A DNA stretch of 64,000 nucleotides from Hymenobacter telluris. Its GTDB lineage: Bacteria; Bacteroidota; Bacteroidia; Cytophagales; Hymenobacteraceae. Positions within the stretch are counted from its first letter, which is position 1. Each line of letters opens with the position of its first letter. The notes beneath the pieces are model-generated. The model did no database searches. It saw nothing but the letters and a program-made list of their open reading frames with translations, and had not been told where the DNA came from. A program made the position numbers and the translations under genes. The stretch spans positions 434,001 through 498,000 of the forward strand of contig NZ_JAFLQZ010000004.1 of NCBI RefSeq assembly GCF_017313265.1, in the 5' to 3' direction. This document shows, piece by piece, positions 27,596 through 37,043 of the stretch.

Positions 27596-27732
27596 ACGGC
27601 GAGCCACTTCCCATTCCAACGATAACCTGGAAGGGAAAAAGCGGCAGTTTGGGATATTTTCGTCAAATTTAGGGGTTAAACCCGACCCCGGTGGGGGTTC
27701 TGGTTTGCTCCTGTTTCAGCCCCCTGTTTCTG

Positions 27733-30700
27733 ATGCCTCATTCTGCTGCCTCGCCGTCCACTGCTGCCGTGGCCCCGCCGACAGATTTTTACCGTGCCCT
27801 GTTTGAAGACGCCTACGATGCCCAGCTGCTGTATAACGAGCAGGGCCTTCTAGTTGACTGCAACAAGGCCATCCTGAATCTGCTCGGCGTAAGCCGCCCC
27901 GATTTGCAGACCAACGGCCTGATGGCCTTGACTATATCCTCCTCTTCCGGTGGTGAGTGGCGCAGTGATGCTGCCTTGCGTGAGGCTATTCGGCACACGG
28001 CCCGCACCGGCACCGATGCCTCGCAGCCCTGGCAGGCGCGCCGGCCCAATCAGCGCCCGCTCAGCGCCCAGCTTATCCTGCGCCGCCTGACGTTCCCGAA
28101 CGGCTTGGTGCGAGTGCAGCTGATTCTGCGCGAAGCTATTCCTGCCACTCAGGACCAACCGCTGGATGTAAAACAGCTGGTCCTTGACCGCACCCAGGAG
28201 CAAGTTCGCGACTTGCTTTCCCGGACCACGCTCAGCTATGTGCTCATTGATCGGCTCGGGAACATTGTTGACGTCAACGATTTTTTCCTGGAATTTACGG
28301 GGTATAACCGCGAAGAAATTATCGGCCGGCCGTACCACGCCACGTTCTCACCGCCTGCCGAGCGCGACGTAAGGATGCAATCTTATTTGACGTGCATCCA
28401 GGAGGAACGGCTTCAGGAGTTCTACGAACGGTCGTTGCTTACCAAAAACGGGCAGGCCCGCATGGTGTACTGGCACGCCGAGTTTTCGCGGGATGCCACT
28501 GGGGCCGTTACCGGCATTTTTGTAGTAGGCCGCGACTTCACCGAGCGGCACGTAGCCGCGCGCGCCCTCACCGACAACCGCAACCGCCTCCAAGATTTCC
28601 TCGACAATGCTCACGACCTTATTCAGAACCTGAGCATCGACAACCGGCTGTTGTTTGTCAATAAAGCCTGGAAAGAAAAACTCGGGTACGAAGACGAGGA
28701 TTTGCCCAACCTCACCCTCTCCGACGTGGTGCATCCCTATTACAAGGCCAAGCTGCTTTATCAGCTGCGCAACCTGTATAAGGGTGAGAAAGTGAACAAA
28801 CTGGAAACCGTATTTCTTACCAAAACGGGCAAACCGGTTCACCTCATCGGCTCTATTTCCTGCTCCTGGCAAGACAACGAGCCGGTCAGCACCCGCGCCA
28901 TTCTGCACGACATTACGGACCGTATCAAGGCCGAGCGGTTGCAGAAGGTGTACTACAGCATTGCCAACCTGGCTATCAGCTCCAAAGACTTGCACTCGCT
29001 CTACGGCGCTATTCACCGGGAGCTGAGCAAGATTATTGAAACCAACAACTTCTACATTGCCCTCTGCGACGAAGCTCGCACGCAGTTGCAATTCGCGTAC
29101 TACGTTGATCAGAATACGCCCGGTGAGGTAGCCGCCGCGTCGCGGCCGTTTTCGTCGGGCATGTCGGAGTACATCATCCGGACTGGCCGGCCGCAGTATT
29201 TGTTGCGGCACGAGTTGGAAGAGCTTATTACCAGCGGCACTATTACCGCCTACGGCCTAATGCCGGAGGTGATGCTCTGCTCGCCGCTGAGCATTGGCGA
29301 GCGGATTATTGGGGTGATTGCCGTGCAGGACTACCACAAGGCCGACGCATACGCGCCTACCGATCTGGAGATTCTGCACTTCATTTCCAACCAAGTGGCG
29401 CTGGCCATTGAGCGCAAGCGCAACGAAGTACAGATTCAGAAGCAGAACGCGCGCCTGAACGCCATCTTCGAAAGCGGTTCACACTTGATGTGGTCTGTGG
29501 ATACGCATTCGCGCCTGACTTCCTTCAACCGCAATTACGCGGCCTACTTCCTGCGCCGCAACGGCGTGTATCCGGCCCCTAACGTGAATTTGTTCCAGGC
29601 CGACCTGGCCATGATGGAAGAGGATGCCCGCGAGTTGTTTGTAGAGAACTACCGCAAGGCGTTTCAGGGCCACGCACAGCGCTTCGAGGTGCGCCTGCGC
29701 GACGCCCGCAGTGCCGACTCGTGGCGTGAAATCTTTCTCAACCCTATCTATCTCGACGACGGTTCGTTTGAGGAAATTTCGGGCATTGCCCACGACATCA
29801 CCGACAAGAAACGCTCCCAGTTGGAGCTGGCTGCACAGGAAGAGAAGTTCCGGGCCATTTTCGAGTCGTTCCAGGATGTGTACTACCGTACCGACGATCA
29901 AGGCATCCTGACGCTGGTTAGCCCCTCGGTGCTGGACGTGCTGGGTTACGAGCCGGATGAGGTAATTGGCACTCCTATTTCCAAGTACTACATCCACTCC
30001 GATGAGCGCGACAATCTGCTGCGCGTGATTCAGACGGAGGGCGACGCCCGCAACTTCCCGATTGAAATGCGCCACAAAAAGGGGCATATCGTGAGTATGC
30101 TGGTGAATGCTCGACTAGTAACGGGTGGAATAACCGGCACCGAAGGCATTGCGCGCGACATTACTAGTCTCAACCAGATGCAGATTGACCTGCGTCGGGC
30201 CAAGGACGAGGCCGAGACGGCGCTGGAAGCCAAAACGCTGTTCCTGGCCAACATGAGCCACGAGTTGCGGACGCCAATGAACGGCATCATTGGCATGATT
30301 GATCTGCTGCACCAAACCGTGAACAGCGAGGAGCAGGAAGAGTACGTAGATACGCTACGCAAGTCCAGTGACGCGCTGCTGGCGATTCTCAACGATATTC
30401 TCGACCTCTCCAAGATTCAGGCCGGCAAGCTTCAGCTCAACGAAGAGGGCATGGACCTGCACTACACGCTGGAGAAAATTCACTCGCTCTTCGCCAACCG
30501 GGCCCAGCAGAAGCGCCTTACCTTCACTTACCACATTGCGCCCAACACGCCGCGCTTCATTGTCACGGACGAAACCCGGCTGCTCCAGATTCTGAGCAAC
30601 CTCACGTCCAACGCCATCAAGTTCACGTCGCAGGGTACGGTCAGCATCATCGTCTCGACGGACCGGCGCGAGGGCGACGAGTACCGGTTGCGCATTGCGG

Positions 30701-31776
30701 TGCAGGACTCGGGCATTGGTATTTCCATGGAAAATGCCAAGCTGCTGTTCACCAACTTCACCCAGCTCGATACCACGCCCACCAAGGCGTTTGGCGGCAC
30801 GGGCCTGGGCTTGGCCATCAGCAAGCAGCTGGCCGAGCTGCTGGGCGGTGAAATTGGGGTGCTTTCCAACGAAGGCGACGGTAGCACATTCTGGTTCACT
30901 ATCCGTTGTGCTACTGCGCACAATGAAACCGAAATTGTGCAGGAGCGGCTGGCCTCGCGCGAGCGGGCTCCCGACATCAGCCGTTTCGATACTTCTCCGC
31001 GCGTGCTGCTCGTCGATGACAACCCCATCAACCTGAAGGTAGCCATCCGGCTGCTCGACAAGTTGGGTTGCGAAGTGGCTGTGGCCGACAACGGGTTCGA
31101 GGCCATCAGCAAGGCTACTGCGCCGGGTGCCGAGTTCGACCTGATCTTCATGGACATTCAGATGCCGGAAATGGATGGCGTGGCTGCTATGCAGGAAATC
31201 CGGCGCCGTATGGGGGGCGCGTGCCCGCCCGTAGTAGCCATGACGGCCTACTCTATGAAAGAAGATGCCGAGCGGTTTGTGCGCGAAGGCATGGACGACT
31301 ACGTTTCGAAACCGGTGAAAAGCCAGGACCTGCACTCGGTGCTGCGGCGCTGGGTAGCAGCTGGCCCGGCCGTGAACCGCTCCACCTATACCACTGAAGC
31401 AGTGGAAGCCGAGCCTACTGCCACTCCCGAGGTACCCTTCATCGACCCCGAAGTAATAGAGCAGCTCCGGCAGTTGGGTGGGGCAGAGTTTGCGGCCCAA
31501 CTCTATGAAGATTTCGAGGTGGAAGCCGGACAATTATTCATTGATGCCCAAACCTTAGTTGACAGCGGGCAGTACGAACAGATTTTACCACATTTGCACC
31601 AACTAAAAGGAACTGGCTTTACTTTAGGCCTGACTTTGCTGGCTGAATGTGCGAAAGAGCTTGAACATGACCTGAAAAAAGGAGACACCAGCAATACCGT
31701 GCGGGATTTCCAGAAACTGATTGATTACTTCACCCAGTTCAAAACCATATACCCCGGCTTAACGAGTGACAAATAA
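27733..31776 (+). CDS. Hybrid sensor histidine kinase with PAS, GAF, receiver and Hpt domains
   Basis: 1347 residues from the ATG at 27733. At least three PAS domains precede a GAF domain (residues 435-570; NFYIALCDEA, MLCSPLSIGERIIGVIAVQDY), and two more PAS domains follow. The kinase core has the phospho-acceptor histidine in NMSHELRTPMNGIIGMIDLL and the ATPase boxes DSGIGI and GGTGLGLAISKQLAELLGG. A receiver domain (LLVDDNPIN, FMDIQMPEMDG, MTAYS, SKPVK) and a C-terminal Hpt domain with LHQLKGTGFTLGL complete a phosphorelay in one chain. No transmembrane segment is obvious, so it may sense cytoplasmic signals. The lone receiver downstream is the likely phosphate target. Confidence 0.94.
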   Translation: MPHSAASPSTAAVAPPTDFYRALFEDAYDAQLLYNEQGLLVDCNKAILNLLGVSRPDLQTNGLMALTISSSSGGEWRSDAALREAIRHTARTGTDASQPWQARRPNQRPLSAQLILRRLTFPNGLVRVQLILREAIPATQDQPLDVKQLVLDRTQEQVRDLLSRTTLSYVLIDRLGNIVDVNDFFLEFTGYNREEIIGRPYHATFSPPAERDVRMQSYLTCIQEERLQEFYERSLLTKNGQARMVYWHAEFSRDATGAVTGIFVVGRDFTERHVAARALTDNRNRLQDFLDNAHDLIQNLSIDNRLLFVNKAWKEKLGYEDEDLPNLTLSDVVHPYYKAKLLYQLRNLYKGEKVNKLETVFLTKTGKPVHLIGSISCSWQDNEPVSTRAILHDITDRIKAERLQKVYYSIANLAISSKDLHSLYGAIHRELSKIIETNNFYIALCDEARTQLQFAYYVDQNTPGEVAAASRPFSSGMSEYIIRTGRPQYLLRHELEELITSGTITAYGLMPEVMLCSPLSIGERIIGVIAVQDYHKADAYAPTDLEILHFISNQVALAIERKRNEVQIQKQNARLNAIFESGSHLMWSVDTHSRLTSFNRNYAAYFLRRNGVYPAPNVNLFQADLAMMEEDARELFVENYRKAFQGHAQRFEVRLRDARSADSWREIFLNPIYLDDGSFEEISGIAHDITDKKRSQLELAAQEEKFRAIFESFQDVYYRTDDQGILTLVSPSVLDVLGYEPDEVIGTPISKYYIHSDERDNLLRVIQTEGDARNFPIEMRHKKGHIVSMLVNARLVTGGITGTEGIARDITSLNQMQIDLRRAKDEAETALEAKTLFLANMSHELRTPMNGIIGMIDLLHQTVNSEEQEEYVDTLRKSSDALLAILNDILDLSKIQAGKLQLNEEGMDLHYTLEKIHSLFANRAQQKRLTFTYHIAPNTPRFIVTDETRLLQILSNLTSNAIKFTSQGTVSIIVSTDRREGDEYRLRIAVQDSGIGISMENAKLLFTNFTQLDTTPTKAFGGTGLGLAISKQLAELLGGEIGVLSNEGDGSTFWFTIRCATAHNETEIVQERLASRERAPDISRFDTSPRVLLVDDNPINLKVAIRLLDKLGCEVAVADNGFEAISKATAPGAEFDLIFMDIQMPEMDGVAAMQEIRRRMGGACPPVVAMTAYSMKEDAERFVREGMDDYVSKPVKSQDLHSVLRRWVAAGPAVNRSTYTTEAVEAEPTATPEVPFIDPEVIEQLRQLGGAEFAAQLYEDFEVEAGQLFIDAQTLVDSGQYEQILPHLHQLKGTGFTLGLTLLAECAKELEHDLKKGDTSNTVRDFQKLIDYFTQFKTIYPGLTSDK

Positions 31777-31848
31777 GTTGCCGGCCGACGGTACGCTTTC
31801 CAACCTAGCTTTTAACCAGACCCTCTAAAATCTTACTTTCTCTCTTCC

Positions 31849-32226
31849 ATGAGCGACGCGAAAACAATACTGATTGCCGAAGACAGCTCCGTTATTCTGA
31901 ATTTGACCAAGAAAATTCTAGAGCTCCAAAAATACCGCATCGTGTCAGCTAAGAACGGAGGTGAAGTTCTTAAGCAGGTGGAAAGCCAGCCTATTGATTG
32001 CGTATTGATGGACATCAACATTCCGGTAAAAGACGGCATGGAGTGCACGCGCGAAATTCGGGCTCATCAGGACGAGCGGATTTCCAAAATTCCAATTATT
32101 GCCATCACCGGCAACGCCAACAACTACTCAATGGAGCAGTTCCGCGAAGCCGGCGTAACCGACTACTTGCCCAAGCCTCTCGACTTCGACGCCCTGGTGC
32201 GCGTAGTGAAGCAGTATGTGGGATAG
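31849..32226 (+). CDS. Stand-alone response-regulator receiver
   Basis: 125 residues, a receiver domain only: acidic pocket AEDSS near residue 10, phospho-acceptor aspartate in VLMDINIPVKDG, conserved threonine in AITGN and lysine in LPKPLD. There is no output domain. It follows the hybrid kinase by 72 bases and probably takes phosphate from its Hpt domain, passing the signal on by protein contact. Confidence 0.94.
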   Translation: MSDAKTILIAEDSSVILNLTKKILELQKYRIVSAKNGGEVLKQVESQPIDCVLMDINIPVKDGMECTREIRAHQDERISKIPIIAITGNANNYSMEQFREAGVTDYLPKPLDFDALVRVVKQYVG

Positions 32227-32228
32227 AT

Positions 32229-32333
32229 TTTTAATTAATAATTAGGAATTAAGAATTAAGAATTGGGGTACCACCTTAATTCTTGCTTTTCTCAGGCAAT
32301 TCTTAATTATTAATTCCTAATTATTAATTAAAA
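32229..32333. repeat. AT-rich 36-bp inverted repeat next to a GTG start
   Basis: The arms 32229-32264 and 32298-32333 are reverse complements with a single mismatch, built on TTAATTAATAATTAGGAATT and repeated AATTAAGAATT units. The composition is quite unlike the GC-rich surroundings. It begins three bases after the receiver gene's stop and ends four bases before the GTG start of the hydrolase gene. It could be a terminator hairpin or a MITE-like insertion. Confidence 0.85.
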
Positions 32334-32337
32334 CGAA

Positions 32338-33111
32338 GTGACAATTACCTTCTTAGGCACGGGCACGTCGCAGGGCGTGCCCGTGATTGGGTGCCACTGC
32401 GCCGTGTGCCGTTCCCTAGATTACCGCGACAAGCGGCTGCGGGTATCGGTGCACTTGGCAACGCAGGGCAAAAGTATTGTTATTGATTCGGGGCCGGATT
32501 TTCGGCAGCAGGTGCTGCGCGAAGGAATTGAGCAGTTGGATGCGTTGGTGTTCACGCACGAGCACAAAGACCATACGGCCGGCATGGACGACATCCGGGC
32601 CTACAATTTCAAGCAGCAGCAGGACATGCCGGTGTACGCGGAGCCGCGCGTGTTGGAGCAACTGAAGCGGGAGTACGCCTACATTTTTGCCGAGCACAAG
32701 TACCCCGGTGTTCCGCAGGTCCAAACCATTCCCATCCTCGACGATACCACCGTCTTCGACGTGCAGGGCGTACCGTTCCAACCAATTCGGGCGCTGCATT
32801 ACAAGCTGCCGGTGCTGGGCTTTCGGGTAGGTGGCTTCACCTACGTAACGGATGCTAATTACCTGGGGCCGGAAGCCCTAGAACAGATGCGGGGCTCGGA
32901 AATCATTGTACTGAATGCTTTGCGCCATGAGCCGCACATTTCGCACTTCTCCTTGCAGGAAGCCATAGCCGTACTGGAAGATTTGGCGCCGCGCCGTGCC
33001 TACCTCACCCACATCAGCCATTTGCTGGGCCGCCACCGCGAGGTAGAAGCCACCCTGCCGGACTTTATCCGGCTGGCGTATGACGGGCTGCGGGTGGAAA
33101 TTTCATCTTAA
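32338..33111 (+). CDS. Metallo-beta-lactamase fold phosphodiesterase (PhnP-like)
   Basis: 257 residues starting with GTG at 32338; an in-frame stop at 32329 excludes any earlier start. The metal motif HEHKDHTAG is at residue 77, and GTGTSQGVPVIGCHCAVC at the N-terminus matches the PhnP/phosphoribosyl cyclic phosphodiesterase branch, whose extra cysteines bind another zinc. ALRHEPHISHFSL and HISHLLGRH near the end supply the remaining ligands. The substrate is probably a cyclic phosphate, but none is proven. The stop overlaps the next ATG by one base. Confidence 0.88.
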   Translation: MTITFLGTGTSQGVPVIGCHCAVCRSLDYRDKRLRVSVHLATQGKSIVIDSGPDFRQQVLREGIEQLDALVFTHEHKDHTAGMDDIRAYNFKQQQDMPVYAEPRVLEQLKREYAYIFAEHKYPGVPQVQTIPILDDTTVFDVQGVPFQPIRALHYKLPVLGFRVGGFTYVTDANYLGPEALEQMRGSEIIVLNALRHEPHISHFSLQEAIAVLEDLAPRRAYLTHISHLLGRHREVEATLPDFIRLAYDGLRVEISS

Positions 33112-33617
33112 TGCGCCTCTACCCTGATATCACAGAGCAGTTTTACTCGCCCTTTGCACCAACTGAGACTTTACAGCGCATAGAAGCAAATCTGGCACCT
33201 AGCTTCTCATGGCGCGACCTTTTTAAAAGTAGGTCGCCTGCACCGTTTCAAGGCGCAGTACATTTCGATTCCTTTGAAATACAGCGTGTAATTAGCTACC
33301 GTAATTCATGGTTGCCACAAATTAAAGGCAGGGTAAAACTCGCACAAGATGGGCAAGGCAGCATCGTTACAGTGCGGCACAAGTTGCATTTATTTGTATT
33401 AGTGTTCAGCAGTATCTGGCTGCTTGGAGTGGGTGTAGCTACAATCAGTGCACTTTGGAGTTGCTGGGCCACAGGTATTTTCACCTTCGCGAAACTGATT
33501 CCGATGCTTATGTTGAGTTTTGGTCTGACGCTATTCACTGTTCCTTTCTGGCTTGAAGTACGTCAATCGAGGCCTCTACTTATAAGGATTTTGGAGCTTA
33601 AGGAAACAGGTATATAG
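33111..33617 (+). CDS. Small membrane protein of unknown function
   Basis: 168 residues; ATG overlaps the stop of the hydrolase gene (TAATG). A soluble N-terminal 95 residues with a strand-rich part (AVHFDSFEIQRVISYRN) precedes two transmembrane helices (FVLVFSSIWLLGVGVATISAL and LIPMLMLSFGLTLFTVPF). I do not recognise the family. The base composition is less GC-rich than its neighbours. The overlap suggests co-expression with the PhnP-like enzyme. Confidence 0.72.
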   Translation: MRLYPDITEQFYSPFAPTETLQRIEANLAPSFSWRDLFKSRSPAPFQGAVHFDSFEIQRVISYRNSWLPQIKGRVKLAQDGQGSIVTVRHKLHLFVLVFSSIWLLGVGVATISALWSCWATGIFTFAKLIPMLMLSFGLTLFTVPFWLEVRQSRPLLIRILELKETGI

Positions 33618-33640
33618 CCTAGTTTTCAAAGCATTTCTTC

Positions 33641-35230
33641 ATGCACAACAATTACTACTTCCTGCGCCAGTTGGCGCCAGCACTTACCCAACAACTAGCT
33701 GGCTATAAAGTAGTGACGTGCTTTTCGCAGGAGAAAGACGAGTTGGTGGTTGGGCTGACCAACGGTATGGCGAATTTCTGGCTACGGGCGCAGTTGTCGG
33801 CTACGTTTACAGCGCTGGCCCTGCCCGAAACCTTCCATCGGGCCCGCACCAACTCCGTGGATTTGCTGCCGGACTTATTGGGGCAAGAAATGGCAGCAGT
33901 AAGCGCCCTGCCCAACGACCGGGTGCTGCAACTGCGCTTCCAAAGCGGGGCCACCCTGCTGTTGAAGCTGTATGGCCCCCGCCCCAACGCCATTTTCCGG
34001 CTTTCTGATGCTGCCCCTGCTGAGCTGTTTCATCAGCGCTACACCGCTGATGCCAACATTCAGCCCTGGACTTCTCACGCTCATTCCCGCCCGGAAAGGG
34101 AGACGGAACCGGAAAATGAGATTCCAACTAATCCCCTCAAGCGCTACCCCGCCCTTTCCGACTTGCCCGCTCGCTACCTGCGGGCCCACGGCTACGACCC
34201 GGCTCCGCTAGACAAAAAGGAGCAGCTGGTACGCGAGGTGCTACACCGCCTGGAAAACCCTACCGAATTTTATCTGACCGTAGTGGATGGGCGTATGCGC
34301 CTAAGTTTGCTGCCGATAGGTGATGTGGAGCGCACCCTCCCCCCCGACCCTGTTGCAGCGTTGCGTACGTTCGTCCCGCTAACCCTAGGCCGCCGTGCCC
34401 ACGAAAACGAGTTGCGGCAGGTTCGGCAGGGGCTTGAGCGCCGGGCCGAGGAATCTACTACCAGTGCCAGCATGGCCCGTACTCGGCTGCACGCCTTGGA
34501 ACACACGGCCGGCTACCGCCAAACCGCCGACCTCATCATGGCGCATCTCAGCCAAATTCCGGCTGGGGCCGCCAGCGTGGAAGTAATGGATTTCTACCAA
34601 GACAACCAACTGCGCACCATCAAGCTCAAGCCTACCGAAACGCCCCAGCGCACCGCCCAAAACCTGTACCGCAAGGCCAAAAACCAACAAATTGAAACGC
34701 GCCAGCTGGCCGAACGAATTGAGCGGCGCGAAACCGAAGCCATGTGGTGCTTAGAGCGCCTGGAGGAACTAGATACCCTACCAGCCGACTTGAAAGTACT
34801 CCGTGCCTGGCGCAAGCAACACCAGTTGGAGCCCGAAACCAAAGCCAAAGCTGCCCAGGAATTGCCGTTTAAGGTATTTGAGGACAGCGGCTTCACAATC
34901 CTGGTGGGCCGCAACGCCCAGAACAACGACCTGCTCACGCAACGCTACGCCCACAAAGACGATTTGTGGCTACATGCCAAAGACGTAAGTGGTTCGCACG
35001 TGGTTATCCGGCACCGGGCGGGTCAGCCAACACCCGAACCCGTGATAGAACGGGCGGCTCAGTTGGCAGCCTGGTACTCCCGTCGCCAAAACGACTCGCT
35101 GTGTCCGGTTACCGTGACGCCCAAAAAGTTTGTGCGCAAGCCCAAAGGTGCCCTACCCGGCCAGGTGCTGGTAGAGCGCGAGAAGGTAGTATTGGTAGTG
35201 CCTGCCAATCCCTTCGAGCGGGTTGCCTAA
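33641..35230 (+). CDS. NFACT-domain RNA-binding protein (RqcH/Rqc2-like)
   Basis: 529 residues. The N-terminal NFACT-N domain (residues 1-200), a charged coiled-coil middle (about 230-390) and the C-terminal NFACT-R domain are in the usual order; DDLWLHAKDVSGSHVVIRHR is the NFACT-R signature. In Bacillus, RqcH binds split 60S/50S particles with peptidyl-tRNA and adds alanine tails to stalled chains. Bacteroidota relatives are likely to do the same, but the family also contains proteins annotated as fibronectin-binding. It is 23 bases after the membrane-protein gene and has its own terminator. Confidence 0.88.
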   Translation: MHNNYYFLRQLAPALTQQLAGYKVVTCFSQEKDELVVGLTNGMANFWLRAQLSATFTALALPETFHRARTNSVDLLPDLLGQEMAAVSALPNDRVLQLRFQSGATLLLKLYGPRPNAIFRLSDAAPAELFHQRYTADANIQPWTSHAHSRPERETEPENEIPTNPLKRYPALSDLPARYLRAHGYDPAPLDKKEQLVREVLHRLENPTEFYLTVVDGRMRLSLLPIGDVERTLPPDPVAALRTFVPLTLGRRAHENELRQVRQGLERRAEESTTSASMARTRLHALEHTAGYRQTADLIMAHLSQIPAGAASVEVMDFYQDNQLRTIKLKPTETPQRTAQNLYRKAKNQQIETRQLAERIERRETEAMWCLERLEELDTLPADLKVLRAWRKQHQLEPETKAKAAQELPFKVFEDSGFTILVGRNAQNNDLLTQRYAHKDDLWLHAKDVSGSHVVIRHRAGQPTPEPVIERAAQLAAWYSRRQNDSLCPVTVTPKKFVRKPKGALPGQVLVEREKVVLVVPANPFERVA

Positions 35231-35268
35231 CAGGTTTCAGGAAGCATCTAGCCAAGTGGAATAACAGC

Positions 35269-35306
35269 AAAGAGCCCGATTCCGGTGTACCGAAATCGGG
35301 CTCTTT
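35269..35306. terminator. Terminator after the NFACT gene
   Basis: AAAGAGCCCGATT (35269-35281) and its complement (35294-35306) form a 13-bp stem with a 12-base loop that adds a CGG/CCG pair. T and A runs at the ends allow action on both strands; it also lies just past the 3' end of the tRNA on the minus strand. Confidence 0.92.
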
Positions 35307-35315
35307 GGATTGGAG

Positions 35316-35397
35316 TGCGCGCGGGGAGATTCGAACTCCCACACCCGAAGGCACCACCCCCTCAAGATGGCGTGTCTACCAGTTTCACCACGTGCGC
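35316..35397 (-). tRNA. tRNA-Leu (anticodon GAG)
   Basis: 82 bases on the minus strand. The D arm (GTGGTGAAACTGGTAGACAC), anticodon arm CCATC-TTGAGGG-GGTGG with anticodon GAG, class II variable arm (GTGCCTTCGGGTGT) and T arm GGGAG-TTCGAAT-CTCCC are all present. Discriminator A is encoded; CCA is not. The acceptor stem GCGCACG/CGCGCGC has one A-C mismatch at the fifth pair. Confidence 0.94.
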
Positions 35398-35668
35398 AGA
35401 GACGGCAAGCACTCCTGACTGTATATAAAAAGCCGAAGCCTTTTCGCTTTACTGAGGCGGTAAAGCGAGGGCAAAAGTAGGGACTTCCACCGGGTGGTGC
35501 AAGTATGAAACAGTATTTTTTGCGTCGTCAGGCTGCTTATTAGCCCGTTGGTAGCGTTATACACTCAGGTTCAGGCAAAACCGCCTCACGCAAATTTCAC
35601 AATCAGGACCGTACTTCATAACCTATAGGCTACAATGGCGTCCTTAAACTCGGTCTTTCCCCTTTTCC

Positions 35669-36145
35669 ATGCCCGTTCCCCTTCCTACCGATTCGGCTCG
35701 TTCCAATCTATTTGCTCGCTTTGCAGAGCGGGTTACTGCTTGGTCAGGCTCGACGTTGGTCTTTTGTATGGCGCTGGGCACTGTGCTTACTTGGGCCCTC
35801 ACCGGACCCATGTTTCACTACTCGGAAACCTGGCAATTGGTCATCAATACTGGCACAACCATCGTTACGTTTCTGATGGTTTTCCTGATTCAGCGCGCTC
35901 AGAACAAGGATTCGTTGGTGCTCCACCTAAAGCTCAACGAGCTACTGGCGGCCCATAAAGGAGCCAGCAACCGCCTTATTAATGCCCAGGATTTTTCAGA
36001 AAACGAGATTCACCTCTTGCATCGTTACTTTGACGTGTTAGCTGAAATGGCCCGCAAAGACCACGACCTAGGCCGCACGCACAGCGTGGAGGAAGCCGAG
36101 GATAACCACGTTGCGAAAAAGCAGGCCCATCATAAGCCACGGTAG
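35669..36145 (+). CDS. Low-affinity iron permease family protein
   Basis: 158 residues. Two transmembrane helices (residues 28-46 and 57-75) enclose the conserved TGPMFHYSETWQLVINTGTT block, followed by FLMVFLIQRAQNKD and a charged cytoplasmic tail (LHLKLNELLAA), which matches the low-affinity iron permease family (Fet4-related). The bacterial members' transport role is inferred from the family name. It lies beside Dps and a VIT1-like transporter, which supports an iron link. Confidence 0.86.
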   Translation: MPVPLPTDSARSNLFARFAERVTAWSGSTLVFCMALGTVLTWALTGPMFHYSETWQLVINTGTTIVTFLMVFLIQRAQNKDSLVLHLKLNELLAAHKGASNRLINAQDFSENEIHLLHRYFDVLAEMARKDHDLGRTHSVEEAEDNHVAKKQAHHKPR

Positions 36146-36163
36146 GTATTCAGAAATCAGGCA

Positions 36164-36201
36164 ACAAAAAAACAGCCTGACTTTCCAAGAAAGCCAGGCT
36201 G
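36164..36201 (-). terminator. Terminator of the dps gene
   Basis: On the minus strand CAGCCTGGCTTTC (36201-36189) pairs with GAAAGTCAGGCTG (36185-36173), with one mismatch, followed by a run of seven T residues. It lies 25 bases after the dps stop. Confidence 0.92.
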
Positions 36202-36225
36202 CTTATTACGGGTTTGCGCGCTATG

Positions 36226-36915
36226 CTACTCGGCGCGAACCAATGGCGAATCGACTACGTGCTCCGACACGAACCATACTTGCAGTTCGTTGGTGCGCAT
36301 TACGTCGCTTACTACCACGTCGTTGGTGCCATCGTCGCCAGACTCATCGGCTTGCTTGGCGTAGTCGTGGCAGTTTTTGAGGATGATTTGGTGGGCTTCC
36401 AGTAGGCGAGACACTTGTACGGGAGCTTCTTCCCGGTCGCGGGGAGGGCGCGGAATGCTAGTCAGCTCGGCCACGTCGTGGGCCATAGCTACGGCCACAC
36501 CACCCAAAATCTGAATACGCTCAGCAATAGTGTCTACTAGGCCGCTTTGCTCTTCGTAGTGCTTGTCGTAAAGCAAATGCAACTGGTAGAAAGTTGGCCC
36601 TACCACCTGCCAGTGGTGCTTCTTATACAGGTCACGCAACGTGATGGTGTCGGCGAGCAGCTGGTTGAGGTTGTTTACGCTTTGCTGACGGGCTTTAGTG
36701 TCGAGGCCGATGGGCAGGCGCTGCGACACAGTTCCATATTTTTGGAGTGGGGCGGGCGCATCAAATTGCTGATTCAGTACGGGCTGCACGCTGGGAGTGG
36801 CATGCCCATTTGATGAGGCCTGACCGTTTGACGAAGCTGCCTTTTTGCTGGCAGCAGATGGTTTTGGAGTTGCTACTGGAGCAGCAGAATCTTTTTTGGC
36901 GGGAGCTTTAGCCAT
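36226..36915 (-). CDS. dps: Dps-type ferritin-like DNA-protection protein with long basic tail
   Basis: 229 residues from the ATG at 36915, which starts the natural sequence MAKAPAKKDSAAP; an earlier in-frame ATG adds 20 unlikely residues. The first 60 residues are low complexity, rich in lysine, alanine, serine and proline, as in Dps proteins that bind DNA with an N-terminal tail. The ferritin-like core has KKHHWQVVGPTFYQLHLLYDKHYEEQ, giving the ferroxidase histidine, aspartate and glutamate. Dps dodecamers oxidise and store iron and shield DNA from peroxide. It is a single gene. Confidence 0.93.
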   Translation of the reverse strand: MAKAPAKKDSAAPVATPKPSAASKKAASSNGQASSNGHATPSVQPVLNQQFDAPAPLQKYGTVSQRLPIGLDTKARQQSVNNLNQLLADTITLRDLYKKHHWQVVGPTFYQLHLLYDKHYEEQSGLVDTIAERIQILGGVAVAMAHDVAELTSIPRPPRDREEAPVQVSRLLEAHQIILKNCHDYAKQADESGDDGTNDVVVSDVMRTNELQVWFVSEHVVDSPLVRAE

Positions 36916-37043
36916 GGTATTGGAAGAGAAAAAAAAGATAGTCGGAGGAATGTGGTGCTGGATGGTTGTTTGCAACCGGCCAGCCTATTGCATGTACGCA
37001 CAAAAAGGCTACGGGTTAATATAGAAGCGCTATTTCCTTCCGC

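Noticed and set aside
30355-31533. Long minus-strand frame opposite the hybrid kinase
   Set aside because: It lies over the kinase core and receiver, which are clear on the other strand; no domain is recognisable.
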